A DNA stretch of 64,000 bases from Amycolatopsis pretoriensis (GTDB lineage: Bacteria > Actinomycetota > Actinomycetes > Mycobacteriales > Pseudonocardiaceae), in the NCBI RefSeq assembly GCF_900107925.1, contig NZ_FNUJ01000021.1:1-64000 (forward strand), written 5' to 3'. Positions 8,068 through 15,824 of this stretch are shown here, in pieces. The notes beneath the pieces are model-generated. The model did no database searches, was not told the origin of the DNA, and saw nothing but the letters and a program-made list of their open reading frames with translations. How positions within the stretch are numbered: position 1 is the first letter of the stretch; the number at the start of each line of letters is the position of its first letter. The position numbers and the translations under genes were made by a program.

Positions 8068-8895
8068 ATGACGGGTCACTCGACACGCGAGTGCAGGCCG
8101 TTGCGGTTCGGGATCGTCGCGCCGGTCACCACGGACATGCCGACGTGGCGTGATCAGCTCCGCGGTCTGGCCGACAGCGGTTACTCGACGATCTTGATGC
8201 CCGACGTGCCGCAATGGCAGCCCGCACCGGGCCCGGCGCTCGCCGTGGCGGCGACGGTCACCGACTTGCGCGTGGGCACCTGGGTGTACGCATCTCCGGT
8301 GCGGCCGGCGTGGATCACCGCGTGGGAGGCGCACTCGCTGTCCGTGCTCACCGACGGCCGCTTCGAGATGGGCATCGGCACCGGGCGGCCCGGGATCGCC
8401 GAACAGCTCCGTGAGCTGGGTCTGCCGGCCACCCCGGTGGGCCGGCGGTCGAGCCAGGTGCGTGAGGTGATCACGGCCCTGCGCGACCTCGACGGCCCGG
8501 ACCGGCACACCCCGGTGGTCATGGCCGTAGGCGGCCCGAAAGCGCAAGCGCTCGCCGCTGAATTCGCCGACACGGTGAACTTCGTGATGCCGCAGACCGA
8601 GACGCGGGCCGCGACGAAGCAACGGGTAGAACGCTTCGACAACCGTCGCGGCGCGGAACTGGCGTTGCACGTGCCGGTGATCGGGGACTCGGTCGCCGCG
8701 TTCATGGCCGGCCCCGACACCGACCCCGCCGCCGTCCGCGCCGCAGACTCGCTGGCGTTCCTGCCGAGTGATCCTGCGGCCGCTGCCGAGGAGATCCAGC
8801 GGCGGCGCGAGGAGCTCGGTTTCTCCTACTTCGTGTTCGGTGCTGGAGTGGCTGGTGCTCTCGCGCCGGTCGTTGCGGAGCTGGCTGGACGCTGA
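8068..8895 (+). CDS. LLM-class flavin-dependent oxidoreductase
   Basis: 275 residues from the ATG at 8068, preceded by AGGGGAAGGGG. It is a luciferase-like monooxygenase/F420-dependent oxidoreductase TIM barrel: the N-terminal strand 'RFGIVAPV', then 'DLRVGTWVYASPVRPAW', 'LTDGRFEMGIGTGRPG' and 'TPVVMAVGGPKAQALAAEFA' follow the family order. Whether it uses F420 or FMN cannot be told. The 272 bases upstream hold no gene. Its last 70 bases overlap the convergent gene. Confidence 0.85.
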   Translation: MTGHSTRECRPLRFGIVAPVTTDMPTWRDQLRGLADSGYSTILMPDVPQWQPAPGPALAVAATVTDLRVGTWVYASPVRPAWITAWEAHSLSVLTDGRFEMGIGTGRPGIAEQLRELGLPATPVGRRSSQVREVITALRDLDGPDRHTPVVMAVGGPKAQALAAEFADTVNFVMPQTETRAATKQRVERFDNRRGAELALHVPVIGDSVAAFMAGPDTDPAAVRAADSLAFLPSDPAAAAEEIQRRREELGFSYFVFGAGVAGALAPVVAELAGR

Positions 8896-9206
8896 CGGTG
8901 TCTCGGCCGGATGGGGCGACCGGTGAAGCGGCTGACTTCGATGGCGGCGATGGAAAGGTGAATCTGGTCCTCGTCGGGAACGGCAAGGGCCGCGTTGAGC
9001 ACGACGGTGAGGCTGCGACGCGAAATGTCGAGGAACAGCGGGTCGATATCGGAAGTGCAGGCGTCGCGCACGGCGGCCTGCCAGTGGGCGAGGTCCTCAT
9101 CCGGGCCGAGGTCTTCCCATCGCGCGATCGCCCACTTGCCGTTCTGCAGCGCACCGACGATCTCGTGCAGCTCGGACACCCAGTAGGGCGTGGCGACATT
9201 CGTCAT
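8826..9206 (-). CDS. Small hypothetical protein coupled to the TauD-like gene
   Basis: 126 residues from the ATG at 9206 (MTNVATPYWVSELHEIVGAL). The start overlaps the stop of the dioxygenase gene by 4 bases, so it is translated with it. The first 90 residues look like a compact alpha/beta domain ('WEDLGPDEDLAHWQAAVRDA', 'SIAAIEVSRFTGRPI'). The last 35 are Ala/Thr/Pro-rich and lie over the 3' end of the oxidoreductase gene on the other strand. I do not recognise a family. Confidence 0.6.
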   Translation of the reverse strand: MTNVATPYWVSELHEIVGALQNGKWAIARWEDLGPDEDLAHWQAAVRDACTSDIDPLFLDISRRSLTVVLNAALAVPDEDQIHLSIAAIEVSRFTGRPIRPRHRQRPASSATTGARAPATPAPNTK

Positions 9207-9961
9207 GGCGTGACCACTGGGGTGAAACCCGCTGGAATATGCCACGCCGGCCGGGGCTCGATCAGGGCGCGGTACATCGTCCGGGGGCCGGTGAAGGCGG
9301 TGCGGCCGTGCAGCCAGCGGCGGTTGTTCACGACGTACCCGCCGCCGACCCTCGTGGGGATCGTGATGGTGTGCCGGTCGATGACCTGGGCAAGCACGGG
9401 CAGCCAGCGCTGGGTCTGCGGAGAAAACCGGGCCAGCTCGTCGCGTCGCAGGCGGAGCGCGACGAGACCGTGCAGGTCGGGCTCGAAGACGTTGCCCACG
9501 ATCCCGGCGGCGCCGCCGAAGTAGGCGCCGCGTCGGGCCGACAAGTCAGCCAGCGCCTCCGGCGAGGTTGTAGCCAGCTCGTGGTGAACCGCGCGGCCGT
9601 CCACCAAGGTGCAGTCCCCGCCGCGCGCGGCGGGACGACCGCACGTCATGGCCACGATCAGCGGAGGCCGTGGCAGGTCTGAGCAGTCGGTGTGTGCGGC
9701 CAGCGCGTGCCGGCAGAACCCGGCTTGCCCCGGCGACGGACGGGTTCCGACGCGGTCGGTGATCACGGTGATCCCTGAACCGGTGCTGTTCCGGTGGGGG
9801 ACCAGGTGGCCGAGCCGGGAGGCCAGCTGCTGCAGCTGCTGCTCGTTGTGCACTCCGTCGAACAGCGCGACACCGTCACGGGCCAGCACGGCGGCAAGCT
9901 CTCCGACACCGCCCACCGCGCCGACGTCGACGCGGCAGTCCGGCAGCGTGCTCACGGACAT
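9203..9961 (-). CDS. TauD/TfdA-family Fe(II)/2-oxoglutarate dioxygenase
   Basis: 252 residues from the ATG at 9961, with AAGGGACT upstream. The metal-binding H-x-D is 'AAHTDCSD' (about 108). The distal histidine and the 2-oxoglutarate-binding arginine are in 'NNRRWLHGRTAFTGPRTMYR' (about 212-231). Related enzymes hydroxylate small acids or amino acids, often in secondary metabolism. It is the first gene of a two-gene unit, and a 150-base gap separates it from the divergent Nudix gene. Confidence 0.82.
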   Translation of the reverse strand: MSVSTLPDCRVDVGAVGGVGELAAVLARDGVALFDGVHNEQQLQQLASRLGHLVPHRNSTGSGITVITDRVGTRPSPGQAGFCRHALAAHTDCSDLPRPPLIVAMTCGRPAARGGDCTLVDGRAVHHELATTSPEALADLSARRGAYFGGAAGIVGNVFEPDLHGLVALRLRRDELARFSPQTQRWLPVLAQVIDRHTITIPTRVGGGYVVNNRRWLHGRTAFTGPRTMYRALIEPRPAWHIPAGFTPVVTP

Positions 9962-10114
9962 GTCAGCAGTCCCTTTCGTTGACGTTTCGGTTCGATCAGC
10001 ACACCGGGCCGGGCAGGTGGCGTCCACTGACAGATCGTCAACCTCACGACCGCCCAGGCAGCAGTGGCCGCTGCTACGGTCGGTGACACCAGGCACACGG
10101 ATGGCGGGAGGCTG

Positions 10115-10537
10115 GTGTCGGTGACAGAGGCCGGATACCCGGTGTCGATCAAGGGCGTGCTGATCCGCGACGACCGGGTACTGCTGGTCCACAACGAGCG
10201 CGACGAATGGGAGCTGCCGGGCGGCCGGATCGAACCCGGCGAGACTCCCGAGCAGACCGTCGCTCGCGAGATCACCGAGGAGTCCGGGCTGCCGGTCGAG
10301 GTCGCGGAAATCCTCGACGCCTGGATGTACCACATCGCCGTGGCCGCCAAGGACGTCTTCATCGTGACGTACGGCTGCACCACGACCTCGAGCGCCGCGC
10401 CGGTGCTCAGCCACGAGCACAGCCGGATCGGCGAGTTCTCCGAGGACGAGGTCCTCGGTCTCCGTATGCCGGAGGGGTACAAGCGTTCCATCGCTACCTG
10501 GTTTGACCGGCTTCGCGCTCGACAACCGGTCCGGTAG
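10115..10537 (+). CDS. Nudix hydrolase
   Basis: 140 residues from the GTG at 10115, with GGGAGGCTG immediately upstream (an ATG at 10064 lacks a site). The Nudix box G-x5-E-x7-R-E-x2-E-E-x-G is complete in 'GGRIEPGETPEQTVAREITE' and the following 'ESGL'. It should hydrolyse a nucleoside diphosphate linked to another moiety; substrate not predictable. Its stop overlaps the start region of the downstream HTH regulator by one base. Confidence 0.9.
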   Translation: MSVTEAGYPVSIKGVLIRDDRVLLVHNERDEWELPGGRIEPGETPEQTVAREITEESGLPVEVAEILDAWMYHIAVAAKDVFIVTYGCTTTSSAAPVLSHEHSRIGEFSEDEVLGLRMPEGYKRSIATWFDRLRARQPVR

Positions 10538-10542
10538 TGGTC

Positions 10543-11790
10543 ATGGCCGGTTGCGAACGCTGTGGGGCGGCCTTGGGCCGCTACGCTTCTACGGCCGTCT
10601 GCCCGGCCTGCCGCGCGGAGACCACCAGCCTTTCCCCGCGACCTCCTCGACTGGCTCCCGCTGTCTGGATGTGGTCCGACCCGGGCGCCGCGCAGGCACT
10701 CGGCTCGCGGGACCTCGCGACGATCCTGCGCGCCTACCGTGCGGCGAATCGGCTGAGCCAGGAGGCGTTGGCAGCGCAGCTCGGCTACGACAAGTCGTAC
10801 GTCGCAATGATCGAGACCCGCAAGCGCAATCCTGGTGACGTCGCTGGACGCCGGCACATCGCCCGCGCCCTCGGGCTGCCGTTTCACCTGCTCGGCGTCA
10901 CCGACCCCGACGACGCGGACTTCGCTGCGCTCGTTCAGTTCGGTGACAGCGTGATCCGGCTGGCCGAGATCGCCCGCCAGTCCGGTCGGGTGGTCGAAGC
11001 CGTCAACGAGCTGTGGCCGCTGGCCGCTCGGCTCGAAGCCCGGGCCGCCGAAGGACGTCTCGAGCGCGAGACCTTGTACCTGCTCGCCGCTGCCCGCCTG
11101 GCCCTCGGCGTATCCCTCGGCACGGTGCTGCCCGAGGAACGCCTTCCCGGGGCCGCGGCGTGGACTGGCAAAGCTCTCGTGCTGGCACGGCATCTGGACG
11201 ATGACCACTTCCTGGCGACCACGCTGCGGATGCACGGCAACGAATTGCGCAAGGCCGGCCGTCTCCGAGCCGCCGTCGCCCGCCTGGAACATGCCGTCGC
11301 CGTTTCCACGACGTCGGCAGCGCGGGGTGTGGCGTTCGCGTTGCTGGCGCGAGCGGCGGGCGAGGCAGGATTGCCGGACCTGTTCACCGAAGCCATCGAA
11401 GGCTGCCAACAACGCGTCGACGCGGGTTCCGGGAAGGAGCTGCTGCTCAATCCCTTCACTTTGCGTGAGATTCACGCTCGTGGCCTCCTTGCTCTGGATC
11501 GGCCATTGGACGCACTCAAGGTGTTGGACGCGGCCGCTGGGGCACCCGCCGCTCCGCAGTGGCAGGTCATCGAGCGGGTGACCACCGGCGAAGTCCTCGC
11601 CGCGACGGGCGAACAGGCCGGTGCCGAGGAGGCTTTGGCCTCGGCCGTCGCGACCGCCGAACATCGTCGGCTGCCCCATCAGCTCCAACGGGCCGTCCGG
11701 GCCGCCAAGCATGGGAGTCTCCCAGCCGTCGTCGATGCCGGACGCTCTGCGCTACAACGTCTTCGTGGCCTGCTGTCGCCTGCCGCTTAG
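10543..11790 (+). CDS. XRE-type regulator with N-terminal zinc ribbon and TPR-like tail
   Basis: 415 residues from the ATG at 10543 (a GTG at 10537 overlaps the Nudix stop). It opens with a CxxC...CxxC zinc ribbon ('CERCGAAL', 'CPACRAE'), then a Cro/C1 helix-turn-helix ('RAANRLSQEALAAQLGYDKS', about 63-110). About 300 residues of helical TPR-like repeats follow. Family behaviour: DNA-binding regulators whose TPR tail senses a peptide or small ligand. It is joined to the Nudix gene as a two-gene unit; its 3' end faces the next regulator across 47 bases. Confidence 0.85.
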   Translation: MAGCERCGAALGRYASTAVCPACRAETTSLSPRPPRLAPAVWMWSDPGAAQALGSRDLATILRAYRAANRLSQEALAAQLGYDKSYVAMIETRKRNPGDVAGRRHIARALGLPFHLLGVTDPDDADFAALVQFGDSVIRLAEIARQSGRVVEAVNELWPLAARLEARAAEGRLERETLYLLAAARLALGVSLGTVLPEERLPGAAAWTGKALVLARHLDDDHFLATTLRMHGNELRKAGRLRAAVARLEHAVAVSTTSAARGVAFALLARAAGEAGLPDLFTEAIEGCQQRVDAGSGKELLLNPFTLREIHARGLLALDRPLDALKVLDAAAGAPAAPQWQVIERVTTGEVLAATGEQAGAEEALASAVATAEHRRLPHQLQRAVRAAKHGSLPAVVDAGRSALQRLRGLLSPAA

Positions 11791-11837
11791 GCGGCGCCTT
11801 AGTGGCGAACGGTGGAATTGCAGCACGGGCCGCTTGG

Positions 11838-12626
11838 CTAGCGTGGCTCGAACGCCTGGTACTCGAATGCATCCAGCTCCAGCTTCCGGAACGTCGACCG
11901 GTAGCGCTCTACCGCGTCCGGTTCGGTGACGAAGACTGTGTTGTGGAAGTGGAGCAAGGCGACGGTGAACACCTTCCCCGCGGTCTCGTAGATCCGGAAG
12001 GGTTCGATCACGCCGGCCTCGCACGCGCTCGCCGGGACGATCTTGAGATTCAGGTGGCGATGACTCGCCGCAGCGCCGTTCAGTTGTGACCCGAAGTCCG
12101 CTTGCACGGCCGGTTCGCCCAGCAAAATCGTCTGTGGGCAGGTGGGTCGCCGGTCCAGCTGCCGGACCTGACGGGCGAAGAGTTCCTGGTCGAGGTCGTC
12201 CGGTAGAACGGCCCGGCCGTGGAGGATTGCGCGGGTGTAGTCCGGTGTCTGCAACAGTTCCGGGATGATGTGCGGCGCCCACTCCAGGACGCGGACCGCG
12301 ATGTCCTCGAAGATCCGCTGCAGAGCGAATGAGTCCGCTCCGGAGATTTCGAAGAGGTTCGGGCTGTCGAGCCGGTACCGGAGCTGCATGACGCGGTCGT
12401 ATTCCGTGGCGTCCACTTGGAGAAAACCGAGTATGTGCGCCACCTCCTCGAGTGCCGGCGGGCGTTTGCCGGTTTCCCACAGCGACAACATCTGCGCCTG
12501 TACACCCAGCTTGTCGGCCAAACGGCGCAAGCCCATTCCTCGCCGAGTCCGTGCCGCTCGTAGGGAGGCACTCAGGGCGAGCAAAGCCGGAAGGTTCGAA
12601 ATTGCCTTGGTCATGGTGGTTCTCAT
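11838..12626 (-). CDS. HTH-DUF5753 (Scr1-type) transcriptional regulator
   Basis: 262 residues (or 258 from the in-frame ATG at 12614). The N-terminal XRE helix-turn-helix is 'RGMGLRRLADKLGVQAQMLS' and 'LWETGKRPP'. The C-terminal DUF5753 domain shows 'WAPHIIPELLQTPDYTRAIL', a repeated-RQ segment, 'DFGSQLNG', and 'IVPASACEAGVIEPFRIYE'. Such regulators act in Streptomyces-like bacteria with small DUF397 partners on differentiation or antibiotic genes. No DUF397 gene is adjacent here. It lies last in a run of four minus-strand genes, 6 bases after the preceding one. Confidence 0.88.
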   Translation of the reverse strand: MRTTMTKAISNLPALLALSASLRAARTRRGMGLRRLADKLGVQAQMLSLWETGKRPPALEEVAHILGFLQVDATEYDRVMQLRYRLDSPNLFEISGADSFALQRIFEDIAVRVLEWAPHIIPELLQTPDYTRAILHGRAVLPDDLDQELFARQVRQLDRRPTCPQTILLGEPAVQADFGSQLNGAAASHRHLNLKIVPASACEAGVIEPFRIYETAGKVFTVALLHFHNTVFVTEPDAVERYRSTFRKLELDAFEYQAFEPR

Positions 12627-12632
12627 TCCAGG

Positions 12633-12977
12633 TCAAGAAGAAGTCGGGACGACGCCGGACTCGGTGTCGTCGGCGTGGGACCGCAGCAGTTCGACCAGTT
12701 CGGTCAGTTCGTCGGCGACCTCGTTCTGCTCTCCGGCAGTCGCTGTGCCGTCCCGGAGCTGGGTGGTCAGCAGGAAGATGCGCCAGTGTGTGGCTTCCAG
12801 GAGGTCGACGAGCTGTTGCGTGGAACGGGTCATGTCGGCCTCGATCCGAGGCGGTCGACGGTCCGAAGTGGATAGTCTGCGTAGTCCGGCGAGAACTCGG
12901 CAGAGGTGGACGAAGTCGGGGTGTTCCGCCAGCCGCAGGTCGGTCTCGGATGGCCAGGTGATTTCGGATGACTGCAC
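12633..12977 (-). CDS. Small hypothetical helical protein
   Basis: 114 residues from a GTG start. Almost entirely alpha-helical and charged ('TRSTQQLVDLLEATHWRIFL', 'EQNEVADELTELVELLRSHA'), with no membrane segment. It sits 6 bases before the HTH-DUF5753 gene and 22 bases after the gene upstream, so it is almost certainly part of the same transcript. Possibly a partner of the regulator; I do not recognise a family. Confidence 0.6.
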   Translation of the reverse strand: MQSSEITWPSETDLRLAEHPDFVHLCRVLAGLRRLSTSDRRPPRIEADMTRSTQQLVDLLEATHWRIFLLTTQLRDGTATAGEQNEVADELTELVELLRSHADDTESGVVPTSS

Positions 12978-12999
12978 CGTGGTCCACCGCCAGAGGGGT

Positions 13000-13305
13000 T
13001 CATCGGGTCACCGGTTTCGGCTGCACTCGACGACGCAGGTGCCGCCACCACGAGAAGCCGCGTTCCCTGCCACAGCGCGTCCGTGCGGGCGTGACGATGG
13101 CGAGGCACGCCGTGCACGTCCCGCGCGGTGCTTCGATCATCGGTGCCGCCCGGAAAGCGTTGCCGCAGAGCCCTTGGTAAACGCCCGAGGTCTGCATGCC
13201 ATCCACGAAGGCCGCTTCGGTGACGAGGTGGTTGGTGCCGGTCGATGCCTCGGTAACCCAAAGCGGGCGTGGCGGAAGCCGGCGTCTTGAGGATGTGGTG
13301 GCCAT
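13000..13305 (-). CDS. Small hypothetical protein with putative Zn site
   Basis: 101 residues from the ATG at 13305. The pattern 'HLVTEAAF', 'GLCGNAF', 'CTACLAI' (His, Cys, Cys-x2-Cys) recurs in many small actinobacterial proteins of unknown role and suggests one bound metal. The C-terminus is strongly basic (WWRHLRRR). It lies in the same minus-strand run as the two genes downstream. Confidence 0.6.
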   Translation of the reverse strand: MATTSSRRRLPPRPLWVTEASTGTNHLVTEAAFVDGMQTSGVYQGLCGNAFRAAPMIEAPRGTCTACLAIVTPARTRCGRERGFSWWRHLRRRVQPKPVTR

Positions 13306-13432
13306 CGCGGCTCCCGCGGTCGAAAGTGGACACCCGGTCGCTGCGCTGGTTAGCGGCAAGCACAGTGAGCGGGCTGATCAGAGGGTTACTCGGTGGCCGA
13401 CATCGCTGGAATCGCCCGGCGGTCGTGTCCGG

Positions 13433-13663
13433 TCATCTCTGGTCTCCGGGGAGGTCCCGGTCCAGCATCACTTGCGCGTGGCTGACCAGTTCGGCCATCG
13501 CCTGCCGGGGCAGGATCGCGGGCTGCCCGTCTCCGCCTACTCGGATGGCGCGCACGAGTCCGCCGGCCGTGTCGATCAGGCCCAGCGACACCTGGGTCGC
13601 CGAACCTGCCGGAGTCCGCGCCGGGACGATCAGCGGTGCTCCGTGCCAGCCGTGTCCTCGCAT
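13433..13663 (-). CDS. Small hypothetical protein
   Basis: 76 residues. The ATG at 13663 has a very good ribosome site (GGGGAGGCGACC), which is the main reason to call it. The sequence ('WHGAPLIVPARTPAGSATQV', 'IRVGGDGQPAILPRQAMAEL') is beta-rich and unassigned. It is the first gene of the minus-strand run and shares its upstream region, with repeated GGTAGCAC sites, with the divergent HTH-DUF5753 gene. Confidence 0.6.
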   Translation of the reverse strand: MRGHGWHGAPLIVPARTPAGSATQVSLGLIDTAGGLVRAIRVGGDGQPAILPRQAMAELVSHAQVMLDRDLPGDQR

Positions 13664-13711
13664 GGTCGCCTCCCCGCTACGCTGTCAGAGCCTTGACCAG
13701 TGCGCTGACAG

Positions 13712-13830
13712 TGCTACCGAATGTTGGTAGCAAGTGTCAGCGCTGGTAGCACGGCTATGCAATGCCCTGATCAGGTGAAGTCTGCGGTGGGGTTCACCTG
13801 CATTAGCATGTGCTGCATGGCTGGTAGCAC
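13712..13830. promoter_or_regulatory. Repeated GGTAGCA(C) operator-like sites
   Basis: A perfect dyad TGCTACC-N7-GGTAGCA at 13712-13732 is followed by two more copies of GGTAGCAC at 13745-13752 and 13823-13830. The last is 12 bases before the start of the HTH-DUF5753 gene. All lie in the 180-base divergent region between that gene and the 76-aa gene. Autoregulation by the HTH protein is the simplest reading. Confidence 0.6.
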
Positions 13831-13842
13831 CGTGAGGCGCCG

Positions 13843-14679
13843 ATGAACCTCGGCGACGCCCTGAAGAGCGCGCGAGAGGCGCGGGGCATTTCGCTGCGCA
13901 AGCTGGCCGTGCTCATCGGACGCAAGGAGTCGGACTCCGGGCTGATCTCCCGATGGGAGGGCGGCGAGCGCCAACCCAAGCCCGAAGACGTGGCGGCGAT
14001 CGTCGAGGCGCTCGACATCAGCGACGACGTGGCCGCCGAGCTGATGGCGCTGGCCACGAACGCGGGTCAGAGCGGTCGCTGGCACGCCGTGACGGTGGCC
14101 GAGCGGCGCCAGCAGATGAACGCGCTGCTGGCCGCGGAGCGCACGGCGACGACCGTTACGCACCTGGCGCCGCTGCTGATCCCGGGTGTTCTCCAGACCA
14201 GCGCGGTCATCCGCGCCATCATGGTTGACGCGGATGTGCCACTGGACGAGATCGACGAGCGCGTGGCGATCCGGATCGGCCGGCGAGACCTCATCACCCG
14301 CAAGTCGCCGGCCAATCTCGACGTCGTTCTGGGTGAAGCGGCGATCAGGCACGTCATCGGTGGTGCTGAGGTGTGGGCCGAGCAGCTCACGTACCTCGCG
14401 GAGATGATCGAGTTGCCGAACGTGCAGGTATCGATCATCCCCTTCGACGCTGGCTGGACGCCGGTCCTGACCGGATCTTTCATCCTGTTCGATTCGGATC
14501 AGGCGCCGTCGATCATCAGCCTCGAGCTGCATCGCGGTGGCCTGATGCTCTACGCCGAGGAGGACATCGCCGTTCACCGGCAGAAGGCCGAGGCGGCACG
14601 TGGTAAGGCGATGAGCAAGGAAAAGAGCCTCGAGCTCATCGCGAAGGTGAAGAGCGAGCTGTTGGAGGCGACGAAATGA
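13843..14679 (+). CDS. HTH-DUF5753 (Scr1-type) transcriptional regulator
   Basis: 278 residues. XRE helix-turn-helix at 5-60 ('REARGISLRKLAVLIGRKES' and 'SRWEGGERQPKPEDV'). DUF5753 follows, with 'LAPLLIPGVLQTSAVIRAIM', 'RIGRRDLI', 'LDVVLGEAAIRHVIGG', 'VQVSIIPFDAGW' and a C-terminal helix. It is followed, with a 4-base overlap, by its DUF397 partner gene, the usual two-gene module in which the DUF397 protein modulates the regulator. The upstream GGTAGCAC repeats are probably its own binding sites. Confidence 0.93.
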   Translation: MNLGDALKSAREARGISLRKLAVLIGRKESDSGLISRWEGGERQPKPEDVAAIVEALDISDDVAAELMALATNAGQSGRWHAVTVAERRQQMNALLAAERTATTVTHLAPLLIPGVLQTSAVIRAIMVDADVPLDEIDERVAIRIGRRDLITRKSPANLDVVLGEAAIRHVIGGAEVWAEQLTYLAEMIELPNVQVSIIPFDAGWTPVLTGSFILFDSDQAPSIISLELHRGGLMLYAEEDIAVHRQKAEAARGKAMSKEKSLELIAKVKSELLEATK

Positions 14680-14852
14680 CGAACTCGACCGACTGGTTCA
14701 AGTCCAGCTGGAGTTCCGAGACCCAGGACTGCGTTGAGGTTCGTCTTGATGGCGAAGTCGGCGTGCGTGACTCGAAGGCGCCGACCCACGGGCAACTCTC
14801 CGTCGACCGTGCCGCTTGGGCCGCGCTCTTGGAGCGCCTCGCGACCGCCTGA
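14676..14852 (+). CDS. DUF397 domain protein
   Basis: 58 residues, opening 'MTNSTDWFKSSWSSETQDCV' and continuing 'EVRLDGEVGVRDSK', then 'LSVDRAAWAALLERL'. This is a complete DUF397 domain: W-x-K-S-S-x-S, a Cys-V-E-V strand, V-R-D-S-K, and a final W-x-A-x-L helix. The ATG overlaps the stop of the HTH-DUF5753 gene (ATGA). Small proteins of this family bind or antagonise their neighbouring regulator. Confidence 0.93.
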   Translation: MTNSTDWFKSSWSSETQDCVEVRLDGEVGVRDSKAPTHGQLSVDRAAWAALLERLATA

Positions 14853-14927
14853 CGCCGGTCGAACGCACGTTCTACGGTTTGGTAGCTTGGCCGCGCCGAG
14901 GTCGTGAACGTTGAGCGGGAGGTCGTC

Positions 14928-15101
14928 GTGGCGTGGTTGCTGAAGGAACGGGCATCCGGCCGCGAGTGGCGAGTCGGCGACAGCGACCTCGCGTGGGAGG
15001 TCGGCGGCTACGACTCCGCGCGCTTCGAGCTCCACGTCCTCGATGAGGACGTCGTCGGCACCCCGGACGGTGTGCCGGCTGGTGTGCCGACCCACCGATA
15101 A
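14928..15101 (+). CDS. Small hypothetical protein
   Basis: 57 residues from the GTG at 14928, which has GGGAGG 6 bases upstream; a GTG at 14904 would add 8 residues but lacks a site. The sequence ('WLLKERASGREWRVGDSDLA', 'YDSARFELHVLDEDVVGTP') looks like one small acidic beta-domain. It lies between the DUF397 gene and the prepilin peptidase. Not recognised. Confidence 0.45.
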   Translation: MAWLLKERASGREWRVGDSDLAWEVGGYDSARFELHVLDEDVVGTPDGVPAGVPTHR

Positions 15102-15184
15102 GGCGATCTTCCGCGCACAGACTCCCGTTCCCGGCCGAACCTGCCATGATCGATTCGCAGGGCCGATCGGGAGGTGAGGTCGCT

Positions 15185-15814
15185 GTGGATGTGGCTGTTC
15201 GTTTGCTCCTGGGGCTGACGCTCGCTCTCGCTGCCGGCCCGCTGGTCGCTCGCTTCACCCGCCGTGCCGCTTCGGCTCCTCCTCCGCGCTCGCACATCGC
15301 CGAGACGATCGCCGCCGCGGCGGTGGCCGGAGCAGCAGTGGCGCTCTGGGCTCCCGCTGTCATCGCCGTCGGGGCCGCTTTCGTCCTGCTGGGCATCCCG
15401 GCCGCCGCGGTCGACGCCGCCGAGCACCGGATTCCGGACATGCTCAGCTTCCCGCTGTGCGGCGCCACGGTGACCTGCTCGGTCGCTGCCGCCGTCGCCG
15501 GACAGGACGTCGGGAGCGGCGTCCGCGCTCTCGCCGGTGGCGCCGTCTGGGGCTTGCTTCTGATGCTCTCCTACTTGCTCAGCGGCCAGCCTGGGCCGGG
15601 GGACGTGAAGCTCGCGCCGAGCGTCGGCGTGCTGCTCGGCTGGCTGGGGTGGAGCTGGGTGCTGGGTGGGCTCATCGCGACCTACCTCCTGACGGCCTTG
15701 GCCGGAGTCCTCGGCGTCGTCCGGCGGCGGTACTCGTTCCGGACCGGCCAGGTGCCGATGGGCCCACCGATGGTGGCAGTCGCGCTGGCGTGCGGAACCT
15801 TGGCTCAGTGGTGA
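15185..15814 (+). CDS. A24-family prepilin peptidase
   Basis: About 209 residues from the GTG at 15185, which follows GGGAGGTGAGG (the ATG at 15146 is less likely). It has six or seven hydrophobic helices and both catalytic aspartates of type-IV prepilin peptidases: 'AAVDAAEHRIPD' (about residue 75) and 'GPGDVKLAPSVG' (about 138). There is no N-terminal methylase domain, as usual for TadV/Flp-type enzymes. It should cleave the leader of pilin and pseudopilins made by the Tad operon that starts about 4-6 kb downstream. Confidence 0.88.
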   Translation: MDVAVRLLLGLTLALAAGPLVARFTRRAASAPPPRSHIAETIAAAAVAGAAVALWAPAVIAVGAAFVLLGIPAAAVDAAEHRIPDMLSFPLCGATVTCSVAAAVAGQDVGSGVRALAGGAVWGLLLMLSYLLSGQPGPGDVKLAPSVGVLLGWLGWSWVLGGLIATYLLTALAGVLGVVRRRYSFRTGQVPMGPPMVAVALACGTLAQW

Positions 15815-15824
15815 GCCGGCCTGA

